Below are positions 51,801 to 64,000 of a stretch of 64,000 nt of DNA, piece after piece. Both the position numbers and the translations under genes were made by a program. How positions within the stretch are numbered: position 1 is the first letter of the stretch; each line of letters begins with the position of its first letter. The notes below the pieces were generated by a model. The model was not told the DNA's origin. It saw nothing but the letters and a program-made list of their open reading frames with translations, and made no database searches. Origin of the DNA: Dirofilaria immitis (taxonomy: Eukaryota; Nematoda; Chromadorea; Rhabditida; Onchocercidae); NCBI GenBank assembly GCA_024305405.1, contig JAKNDB010000107.1, positions 3,224,001 to 3,288,000 on the forward strand, read 5' to 3'.

Positions 51801-52395
51801 GTGCTGATGCCAGAAACTGTAGGATATACATTATATATAGAAATCTAAAAAAGAATATTAATGAGAATGTTCCCGAATATAATAAATATCTCATAAAAAT
51901 AATATAATTAGTATATTTTATCCATAATTTTTCCGTTTAAAGCACATATTAAAAATCATTTTTATAATTGCGAGCAAGATATAAAAAATAGCAAGCTGAA
52001 ATATATATATCGAAGCGTAATGAAATGTAAAATTAAACTTGCTATCTTAAAACTCATCAACAAATAATAATGGAAAACATTAACAAATGCAAAAAATAAA
52101 TAAAAATAATTAATGTAAATGTATAAACAAAATTCACCTTGAAAGGAGAGGGCAAAAGCCATATGTGCTTCCGAACATATCTTCCAGTCTCGAACTGAAT
52201 CACATCACAGTACTCTGAAAATCTCTTAAAGCACAATACCAATTCGAGGCGATCTGTAATGAAACTCTTTCGTGCTTCTAACTTCCTCACTGAAAAACAT
52301 TTCTCATATTCCTCATAATCATCATTTTTCGACGAAACATTTCTAATGCTAATATAACCCGACACCATGAGTATGTATACAGCACCAACCTTCAT
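45853..52395 (-). CDS. SUCO/SLP1-like SUN domain membrane protein
   Basis: ER/nuclear-envelope protein of the SUCO (osteopotentia)/yeast Slp1 family. Sixteen exons: 52138-52395, 51749-51816, 50693-50869, 50064-50210, 49654-49872, 49475-49576, 49134-49316, 48742-48882, 48480-48584, 48226-48368, 47819-47959, 47504-47713, 47177-47415, 46960-47061, 46355-46514 and 45853-46249; about 930 residues. An N-terminal signal-like segment ([16 protein letters not shown]) comes first. The SUN-like core follows: [69 protein letters not shown]. Later come the family coiled coil ([20 protein letters not shown]), a transmembrane segment ([17 protein letters not shown]) and a basic tail with two tandem about-20-residue repeats. 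In-frame joining needs one base at T6 50094-50099, one at T3 46171-46173 and two in the exon starting at 47713. A CATAG acceptor 16 nt before the ATG could be a trans-splice site. Confidence 0.85.
46870..47162. repeat. 47-bp direct repeats flanking one SUCO exon
   Basis: The sequence ataccgtccacatcccaaaa plus its flanks is present at 46870-46916 and 47116-47162 with one mismatch. The copies lie in the introns on either side of the exon 46960-47061. Confidence 0.85.
50464..50511 (-). pseudogene. 48-bp copy of a SUCO exon segment inside the upstream intron
   Basis: Matches the exon sequence at 50091-50138 (coding [11 protein letters not shown]) with one mismatch in 48. It lies about 250 bp upstream, in transcript terms, of the exon it copies, and stops abruptly at the fold-back element that begins at 50513. 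It has no usable splice frame of its own. Confidence 0.75.
50513..50645. mobile_element. 133-bp fold-back element in a SUCO intron
   Basis: The left arm (50513-50567, starting gtagattgaattaatagg) and right arm (50590-50645) are inverted copies of about 55 bp. They differ by one substitution and one single-base indel around a loop of about 22 nt. This is typical of a fold-back/MITE-like insertion or a long hairpin precursor. No transposase is present. Confidence 0.75.
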
Positions 52396-53348
52396 TGAAA
52401 TTACAACCAACCTATGCTGAACGAATATATTTTTCGGATGTCTTTTTATTTAATGAATCAGAAATATCATCCCATAAACCATTAATTACTATCACACTAA
52501 GAAAATTCATGTTGGAATCGAACCAAGTAAAAATGAAAAAAATGATAGCACAGACCTCCACCTACTTTTAATTTTCGAAAAATTAGTAAATATTTCGGAT
52601 GGATAAAGCATCTGCCAGACTTGACTTATGATGATAATGTATTCAGCGAGCATACTGCAAGATTTGACTCATGGTGATTAATGTATTCAGTGTGATCATC
52701 GACAAAACAGTGTAATCCAACTTTTATTTATATTTGAAATCAACAAATGATATCTTTATCAATAATACAACTTATAGGATGCAAAAGATATGGAGTTATT
52801 CACTCCCATGATGCTAAAATTTGCTGATATATTCGTCTTGAAAAGTATGAATCGTCTGATAATCAATGCTAATAAAAATGAAACACCTATCCAAATATTT
52901 TATATCAGAATTGCTTAGAAACAGAACAAGAATGATTCTGAAAAATCCAAAAGAAAAGGGTATGTTCCCTTCTAAAATTAACAGTTATTTAATAAAAGAA
53001 AACAGGATAAATCACTTAAATATCACACATGAAAATTAAAATTTTCCATTTACGATAAATTTTCATCTACTTCATGCAGATTTTTGAAGCATGTTCCACT
53101 AAAAGAGAACTCGATATTTACAAAAACTATAAATCGAGTTTCACAGACTGCCATTTGTTGCTTAAGACAACTTTAATGCATAACAAATATTAGAAATAAC
53201 AAATATTAGAAATATGTACTTTTGCCAAAAACAATTGCAACCGATCTTTCATATTAAAATAATCTGTCAGAATGAAATCTCTTTCCACTATGATTATAAA
53301 AAAATTCAATAACAGATTACTGATGCAATCACATGGTGACAAATAAAT
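52396..53348. other. region between SUCO 5' end and pbs-6 3' end
   Basis: About 950 bp. It contains a degenerate two-copy tandem repeat at about 52613-52694 (gacttgacttatgatgataa versus the related form ending tgtattcag). No exon seen. It should contain the SUCO promoter. Confidence 0.4.
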
Positions 53349-55376
53349 CTAATCTTCACGAAGAGGTAAATGTAGTTTACGAATTGATTTTCCTGCTTCA
53401 GCAATCACCAAATGTATCTTGTCCCCGTGCTTATTTCACGTTCTGCTGCTACACGAAAAGCATCTTTTATAAGTGAAGTGGCTCGCTCAATGGTCAAGTG
53501 TGGCTTCTCTACATCACCTGACATTGTCACTAAACCAATCTGCAACAAAAACACATTAATAATGATATTCGTAAGTAATCAATAAATGATGAAACAAGAA
53601 ATTCGGCCAATCAGCCGAAATATTATTACATAAAGTGGAATCTGTATAAATCAAATTCGGTTAGATCTCTAAGATGATCATAAAGATACAAAATAAGCAA
53701 ATTTGCTTGATTTTAAGCTAATTTGTCTAGTATAAGTTTTATAGTATTTTGACATCATCTTTTGATATTCAAATGATATTAGTAATCAATTAGTTAAAAG
53801 GCAAAAATAATAGCCTAAAGACAATAAAATCACATAACTATTATGATGCGAAAATAAAACATGTGCCGGAATTTGGCTGATTTCAAAAATAGTTTAGTTA
53901 AATGTAGCATTCAACGATCAAGGTAAAAGAGCCAAAGCGATGAAATATGCAATTCACCTGACAATCGAAAAAAGGCATAATCATTGGTTCAGCGCTACCG
54001 GAAGCGGTGTACGCGATGTGCTCAATGCACCCGATGGGATCATAGCTAAACACAGCTCCTTTACCTTAAAAAAATAAATAAATAAATTATAAAAGCTGTA
54101 CACAATTATGGTAGTCAGAATCTTCAATATATCAACAAAGTATGATTTTAAAAGCTCAAAAATAATTAGAATTCATACCATTCTCATCAATGCCAGCTAA
54201 TATTGCACCGGTGTAATATGGAAAAAACGCCGATAATATAAATTCCGAGAAAGTAATTCTGCACATAAGTCCACTGTCATATCTCCACGATAATCAAACC
54301 GATATTTGTGTAGGCGAGCCTATGAAATAAGGAAAAGAACTTATGTATTATATTATTCTGCTATAAAATCGACATTACAATCCGTCAAGAAATAATGTAT
54401 TGCTGTAAAATCACAATATCACAACTAATGACATCATTTCATTGTATCTTTAGAAATATCTTTGAAGATTCGTTTTTAAATGGCTGAGAAACGTTTGTAA
54501 GTGATTAAGTAAACAAGTGAGAAATTTTATCACTTTATTTAGAACAAACCTCTAATAATCGTTTAAGCTGCAGAACATCACCATAAAATCCAGCACATGA
54601 AAGTACAATTGAATCATTCCTAAAACATTTATTTGTAAGCAGGAATTTTTAATTGTTAACACTCATTATGTGAAGTGAATAGGTCATTTGAATAAATTTC
54701 CATCCTGTAATACAATAAAATAAAATCTCACAAGATATGGATTTTCTCAGCATCTCGAGTCAAGATGTTGACTTCAAATTGTGACATACGTGTATCACTC
54801 GCCATAATAGCGAAATTATCGCCAGCAATTGCTGCTGTAGTTCTGGAATGAAAATCTCCCTTTTCTTTATATCTACGTAAATAATCTTTCTCAAACAGCA
54901 AATTCTCAAGATTTACTGATTAATAATAATTCTGCACTTTAGAAGGACTTGAATTGATAACAACAGCATTCATTCTACTGAAATTAATTGAAATTTGAAC
55001 TTGAACTGATATTATCGGAAAAAAGAATAAAAACCAAAAAAAAATAGAAATATAACCTGTTCCTGAATTGGCTAACAAAATCACCAATTTAGCTAGGAGT
55101 ACGATTCAAATGATGTAATTTCTAATATATTTGTAAAGTTAAACAAACTATAGGACAATCTTCTCAGCCAATATGGACTTTAAATGATTTTATTACTACT
55201 AAAATTACACTTGAAACTTGCCCTCCTTCAAACGAGTAAGGATTCCACTCTGATGCTTCTTTCAACACTGGTTTCATCCAAGGTGGTGATGCATGAACTT
55301 CTGCCAGTTTTTGCTTGAAAGCTTTCATTTGTCCACTGGGACATGAGTCCATACCAAAATTATCCATAAGACTCAT
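53349..55376 (-). CDS. proteasome subunit beta type-1 (PSMB1/PBS-6)
   Basis: Non-catalytic beta subunit of the 20S core. Six exons: 55222-55376, 54732-54842, 54550-54619, 54179-54319, 53958-54064 and 53349-53539; 258 residues once frames are restored. Family blocks: WNPYSFEGG with TTAAIAGDNFAIMASDTR, VLSCAGFYGDVLQL, YRRFFPYYTGAILAGIDENG, GAVFSYDPIG and a C-terminal IERATSLIKDAF with AAEREISTGDKIHLVI. Intron 1 has a GC donor (GCAAGT). Two one-base losses break the frame: A6 at 54222-54227, inside the near-invariant RRFFPYY, and C4 at 53423-53426, inside STGDKI. The ATG follows a TAAG acceptor by 1 nt, so trans-splicing is plausible. It is divergent from DDX56 with 294 bp between start codons. 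Confidence 0.92.
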
Positions 55377-55670
55377 TCTTACATATGAAAAGAACATAAA
55401 ATGTACACGGAAACTATTCACAATAATTGTCCAAATGTAAACACTATTCATACATCATTTTTATATACGTATATTTCTATAGTTACCAAACTATTATAAA
55501 TTTGATAATGAATATAATCACGATGTTTTCCAGACACTACAAATCAATTAACCATTCCATAAAATCCATTCGTAATCAATCAATAAAACCCACTGACCAA
55601 TCGAACCACAACGTCTACAACTCACTGTATGCTTATACTTACACTATCAATCCGTATTACGCTCTACGGA
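55377..55670. promoter_or_regulatory. divergent promoter region of pbs-6 and DDX56
   Basis: 294 bp between two divergent start codons, both housekeeping genes. It is AT-rich with no clear TATA element that I would call. The ORF running through 55427-55714 is out of frame with the DDX56 start and is not supported. Confidence 0.45.
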
Positions 55671-58600
55671 ATGGCCGAACCATCAGAAAAGGTAAATCAC
55701 GGGCAGGTTATTAGCTGTATAAGGTAGGATAAGTTCTGATAATAATACAAATACTTGGAGATTTCCGTCTTTTTAAATGATTAACCCTATTATTGGAAAG
55801 GAATCTGAAATCACTCTTGGTCCCCAAAAATTTAGAAGACAGCAACAATTATAGGTGTGATACATATTTGAATTTATGCTAAAATGAAAATGATATAATT
55901 TGCAAATTCTCTGATGTATATTTTATTTTCTTTATTTTCGTTTCACATAAATTCATCATGTTAATAAAAAAAAGAAGCGATGAAGTTACGCGAAATAGAT
56001 GAAATGATAAATTTGGAAAATGAAGAAAATGTGAGTTCATAATTAATTCATAATTAATTTGCTGAGAAGTGACATTATGAAAATTTTGAATTTTATGATA
56101 TTTCTTTAACATAACCTATAGATTATTTGATTTTTCTAAAATTGTTAAACCTAATTTAGAATCAGAATTTGGTTGTCATTATCACTTACAGGGCAATCAT
56201 GATCCGATGGATAAAGTTGCCTCTAATAAATACGAGAAAGCGATCAAATGCCCTACGAAAAAGCATAGGCAAAAAAATCAAAGCAAGTTGATGCATTGTT
56301 CTCTCACCTTTATGGCATAACTCTGAGATCATTTTAACACAGTTTAGCATTATTTACTAAAACAGTCTTATTGTTTCATCAATATTTAAATTACTATCGC
56401 ATTTTTTACATCTTTTGAATTGTCAATGAGACATTCAGTATATTTCAGAAAACACATCATTGAGTCACTACCGTGTTTTGAAAGTGTAGAGCGGACAACA
56501 AATTTGGACTCAGCAACGACTTTCAAGGATTTTGGTTTGGATGAACAATTGTTAAAAGCAAGTTTCCCTCATAGTCTGCGAAGTTATAATCTTAAAAAAA
56601 TAATTTTCCAATAATGAAAATGAACAGAAGTTGAGGAAGAAAATAAGAAAGGAAAAATGGCAAAAACTTTTATTGAAGTGCAAACGAAATAATTGATTTT
56701 TGCAGTTATTTTTGTATTTTGTTAACAGCAATTTTTTCGATTTCTTGTCTTGAATTTTTCACTTTATGTAGGTTATTGGTGAGCTTGGATGGGAACGTCC
56801 GACATTGGTTCAGAGCCGAATGATACCAGCTGTTTTTGAAAATAAGAATATTCTTGCACGGGCGCGAACGGGTAGTGGCAAAACAGCTGCATTCATGCTG
56901 CCTATTGTACAAAAGATTTTACAGCTGAAATGTGTTAGTCACTTGTTTCTTCACTGACATGAAATTTTATAAGATATCCTGGAATTTCTTAAATTCTCGG
57001 CATTTTCAAATTAGAATAGCTCTAATTTTTTCACTTCTTTCATTGCTTTTCTTAATATTTTTATAGTGTCATTATTTATTAATAATGATATTATAAAATT
57101 GTTGTGATATAAAATTTATGATTGAGTTATTAAAGTCTGTTAGTAACATCTTTGAACTGTTTTCATTTTAGAATTCTTCAAGTAATAGAGATGCTGGTCC
57201 GTATGTGCTATTTATTGTTCCTTCAAAAGAACTGGCTAAACAGGTAAATATCATTTTGCTTAATTTATGTATTATTTTTCTTCATTCCCGTTTATATTTA
57301 TAATGCTCAATTTTAGATACTAGTTGCCGGTCTCGCTTCATTTTTATTTGGAAAATCAGTCCTAGATTCATTACAGTATGTTTATTTCAGACATATTTAT
57401 TGTTATGCAGATTAACAGAGAAGTTTCCTTTCTTACTGTCATTGAATTTCGCGGAACTGAATGTGAATACTGATGATGACTGGCTTTTGGTTAGTTAAAA
57501 AAACTTTTTGGTAATGTGTCACTGGTAGTTTTTATAAATTGGAAGATGTTACTTAAATTAAATTTTTAGAAGAAACCCGATTTTATTGTTTCTACACCTA
57601 GTCGACTTTTACATGCACTGAGGAGGTATGGTAAACCATGCGAATCAGTTAAGCATGTTGTCCTGGACGAAGCTGATTTGCTATTATCATTCGGATATGC
57701 TGAAGAAATGAGGTGATGCTTTGTTATTATCATATAGGTTTCTCTTATATATATGGAATTTTGCTATTGGTATTTTTTTCAGATGTGTAAAAATTTCCTC
57801 CCTTTACACCATCAGACAATATTCACTTCAGCAACAATGACTGAAAAAGTAGAAGCACTTAAAGAATTGTATGTGACCGGTCCAATTGTTTTAATGAAAT
57901 TGAAAGTGAGTTTTCGGATTTATTGCGTTTCTGCTTAATTTCAATGCTGTTTAAACTTCAAAAACTTGCCAATAAAATTTTTCAACATGATTTTTAGGAA
58001 GGGCAACTACCGAATAACGACCAACTTTCACAGTATCATATTTTTTGCCAAAATGAAGAAGAACGATTCGCTATCTTTTTGGCGCTATTAAAATTGAAGT
58101 TAATTATTGGCAAATCGATCATCTTTGTCAAAGATACTGATCGTTGTTATCAGTGAGTTCATTGGTCTTGCTTGCTTGATGTTATTGAAGCATTTTTTTT
58201 GTTACTGTTGCAGAATGCTTCCAGATACATTCTAAAATATCGGATTGTATGGCTTATTATGAAGTAAATAGAAACATATATTCAAATGTAATAACATCTT
58301 TTCCAGACTCTTTATAATAATTCGTAACGTCATTGATTTATAGCTAGTGATGCTGACTAAAAATAATTTGCTTTTACTATTTAGTTTTTTAAGTTCCCAG
58401 TAGGTAGGTTTGTTCCATTATATTTCTTATTATTTTTGTTCAGTTCTTATAGAATTTATATTTTTTCTTTTATGCTATTTTTCAATTTGCAGTTTTTTCT
58501 TCTAGACTTGGACTTTTTCTGCAAACGTTCAATATTCGATCCTGCATTTTGAATGCCCAAATGCCAATAAATAGCCGTTGTCATGTTGTGGAAGAGTTTA

Positions 58601-60007
58601 ATGAAGGACGATATTTCTATATCATAGCCTCTGATGTCAATGATATATCTGGCGAATTACAAACAATGATGAAAGATGAGGGTGATAACAATGAGGACGT
58701 ATGAGTTTCTTTTTATTATTCAAAATAATATAGGTATTAAATATCACAATTTTATCTGGTTCCTCAACTTCTTCTTCTCTTTAATCGTAATTTTATTTAT
58801 AGTTATCAAAAAGAAGAAAATGCAAAAAAGAAACGGAAGCATGTTGACAAAGAATCAGGAGTTTCGCGAGGCATTGATTTCCATCACGTTGCAAATGTCA
58901 TTAATTTTGATTTTCCTACATCGCTTAACTCCTACATACATCGTGTGGGCAGGTATTGATTAGAATATGAGTAAAATATTAATCCGGAGTTTCGAAGTTC
59001 GTCGTAAAATTCTTTTGATTTTAAGGATTTCCTTATTATTAAGTTTTTTATTTATGGTTTACTATGTTAATTTATGATGTTTAAGAACTGCTAGAGGATG
59101 GAATAAAGGCAATGCTTTGTCATTTGTTTCACCTCAAGAAAGGCCTCTTTTTCAAGAAGTCCAAGAAGAAATTAATGCGCAATTAGGACATCGTGCAATT
59201 AATCCTTATGAAGTTCGCATCAAAGAGCTAGAATCATTCATGTTAAGAACTCGAGTATGTCATTAGAATCGTTTCATTTATTTGTTTGTGGTAAAGAAAA
59301 CTTGAGATTTTTTTGAAAAATTGAAGATTTTAGTAGATTTCTGGTTTATATTCTTACAATAATCGAAGTAATGAATATCAAATATACAAGATTGCCACTA
59401 TATTGCAATGCAGAAATTCAAATTTGTTGATTTGATTTGCTACGAAAAATGAATGCGAAAAATTTTTGCAGGAAGTACTTGCTGCTTGCACGAAAACTGC
59501 AATCAAAGAAGCTAGATTAGCAGAAATACGTGCGGAGATATTGCGTTCGAAGCAACTGGAAGCTTATTTCGCTAAGAATCCTCGAGAAAAAGCAGCTCTG
59601 ATGCACGATAAGAAGTTATTCTCTGTGAACGTACACAGTCCTGCTATTGCCGATGTTCCGGATTATATGGGTATTTATCGTTTGTTCATCGACTTGATTT
59701 TTCTTTTCTTCATGCAAATGTGAAGAACTCACAGTTTAAGTTTCTGAATTGAATTTGTTTTAGTTCGATATCCAAATATTATGACCAAAATTTTCGAACC
59801 CAACAAATTTTTAAAGAATAACATCGTTTTATAGTTCCATTATCATTACGAGGAATGAATTACCGAAGTGAATCAGAGAAACAGAAAGGAAGACGAAAAC
59901 GCAAAATTCAAATGCGCCCAACTGCTCATCAGATCAAATTTCAAAAAAAATGGAAGACCCATTGCAAAATTTTTCATTGCTTTAATATATATATCACTTA
60001 TCGATAA
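55671..60007 (+). CDS. DDX56/Dbp9-like DEAD-box ATP-dependent RNA helicase
   Basis: Nucleolar helicase of 60S ribosome assembly. Fourteen exons: 55671-55691, 56192-56286, 56449-56557, 56772-56933, 57172-57243, 57391-57489, 57570-57712, 57783-57905, 57998-58152, 58506-58698, 58803-58952, 59086-59254, 59472-59670 and 59835-60007. Motifs: Q-motif region [95 protein letters not shown] and YIHRVGRTARG. The C-terminal [21 protein letters not shown] and basic tail fit Dbp9/DDX56. Intron 3 uses a GC donor (GCAAGT at 56558). The basic N-terminal exons ([11 protein letters not shown]) are my splice model and less certain. Frame joining needs one base near 57712 and two in the A-rich start of the exon at 58803. 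Confidence 0.87.
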
Positions 60008-60484
60008 AAAAATGATTGCTTCAGTTTATTTCTATCAATTTCCCTTGAAAATTGAAATAAATTTAACTGTTTGTATGCATTATGATATCTGTCTTCTCTG
60101 ATTTATTGTGAATGTTCAATTTAATTAAATTGTTGTTTTCTGCTGATAAAAATATGCAACATTGATTTCATGCTAGTCTAATTTGTTGTTTTCTAAAGCG
60201 CATTTATTTGGTCTCTATGATAAAATCAGGTGATCGAAGCAGGAAAGCACAAATGAACAAAAAATTATATGAAAAATAAAATTATGTGAAGAAATTTTTT
60301 TCCTCGTACGGATTGCGGGATCGTTGTATGCCTTCTTCGAAAGGTATATATGATTCGAGGCTGTCGGAATTTTTTTTTCATTTCTGGGTCTTGGGAGATG
60401 TTTTGGCTTGTTCGACAAACATTAAATTCAGATATTTATTGAGATCAACAGAAATAGGCCAAAAAGAAATCAGTAAATTCCGTG
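60008..60484. other. spacer between DDX56 and cdk-7
   Basis: 477 bp between same-strand genes. AATAAA at 60056-60061, about 50 nt past the DDX56 stop, is a good polyadenylation signal. A TTCAG acceptor near 60430 could accept a spliced leader for cdk-7. No exon is supported here. Confidence 0.5.
60056..60061 (+). other. probable DDX56 polyadenylation signal
   Basis: AATAAA about 50 nt downstream of the TAA stop at 60005-60007, a normal nematode distance for a short 3' UTR. Confidence 0.45.
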
Positions 60485-63584
<3,100 letters not shown>

Positions 63585-64000
63585 TATGTTTTTCAGAATT
63601 TGAAATTTATTTTCCTTGTTTTGTGTTTAAAGATGATTTTTTAAAATCGGTGGAACTTATTATAATTGGTATGAAATGGACTTGCACATTTATAATATTT
63701 GAATGCTTTTTCATTTCTAGAAATTATTGGCGATTTTTTTCTGAACTTTTTTCCTAACTCGACCATTCCAGCCATAGCATTAGTGCGACAAATCAATAAG
63801 AAGTTTGCATATATTTTGTAATAATAAAAGTAGAATTCCTTGGATGAAAATTCTCGTCATTGAGGCAAGCGAAAAGGTTCATAAATATATTTTAAGCAAA
63901 TAATATGGTATTTTCTTTTTAAATAAAGTCACGAAATATAATTTGAACAGTGATTCTTGAAGACAAGTGCAGAAGGAACCAACCGTTTGTGAGTATGTCA
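63585..64000. other. cdk-7 3' flank
   Basis: No exon seen. AATAAA at 63823-63828 is about 240 nt past the stop and a second AAATAAAG lies near 63918; either may be the polyadenylation signal. Confidence 0.4.

Noticed and set aside
55427..55714. 95-codon ORF upstream of DDX56
   Set aside because: Composition is Tyr/Ile/Asn-rich non-coding type, and the supported MAEPSEK start is in another frame of the same sequence.
60008..60484. Extra 5' coding exon of cdk-7 from the 60286-60537 ORF
   Set aside because: The ORF is out of frame with MSKDVAKNRYEKIK and reads through non-coding-type sequence.

Overview
The window looks like nuclear DNA of a parasitic nematode, most likely a spirurid/filarial worm. 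It is AT-rich, and its genes are split into many short exons by 100-900 bp introns with TTTCAG-type acceptors. Possible trans-splice acceptors lie a few bases upstream of several start codons. The orthologues are nematode-like (LIN-23, AIN-1/GW182, PBS-6, CDK-7, SUCO). The single-frame ORFs are only exon fragments. I assembled the gene models by hand from splice sites and reading-frame phase, so exon ends are predictions.

Layout: (1) 531-12489, minus: a very large gene joining a DEAH-box RNA helicase to a complete RING1-IBR-RING2 (RBR) ubiquitin-ligase module, about 1,590 residues. (2) 13239-17148, minus: an unrecognised 258-residue protein just upstream of it on the same strand. (3) 19290-24805, plus: lin-23 (beta-TrCP), the F-box/WD40 receptor of an SCF ubiquitin ligase. 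(4) 24806-31116: a long region without recognisable genes, rich in simple repeats. (5) 31117-35505, plus: a compact GW182 protein of the AIN-1/AIN-2 type, the microRNA silencing scaffold. (6) 35506-42789: a second long non-coding stretch with one orphan exon candidate. (7) 42790-43963, minus: a small membrane protein. (8) 45853-52395, minus: SUCO/SLP1-type SUN-domain membrane protein. (9) 53349-55376, minus: proteasome subunit beta-1 (pbs-6). (10) 55671-60007, plus: DDX56/Dbp9-like nucleolar DEAD-box helicase, divergent from pbs-6. (11) 60485-63584, plus: cdk-7, the CAK/TFIIH kinase, 477 bp behind DDX56 on the same strand.

Three ubiquitin-proteasome genes (DEAH-RBR, lin-23, pbs-6) and three RNA-metabolism genes (DEAH-RBR, GW182, DDX56) share the window. 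I see no evidence that this is more than chance, apart from possible co-transcription of the neighbours in (1)-(2) and (10)-(11).

The main technical caution is reading-frame breaks. pbs-6, cdk-7, DDX56, SUCO, the small membrane gene and DEAH-RBR all carry them. Most can be explained by one base missing from a short homopolymer, often inside near-invariant motifs. lin-23, the gene at 13239-17148 and (apart from one ambiguous acceptor) GW182 are clean. Uncorrected homopolymer undercalling in the assembly is the simplest explanation. Other points of note are a DEAH-RBR fusion in an animal, GC-AG introns, two intronic copies of one exon-like unit, and a 48-bp exon copy abutting a 133-bp fold-back element in SUCO.
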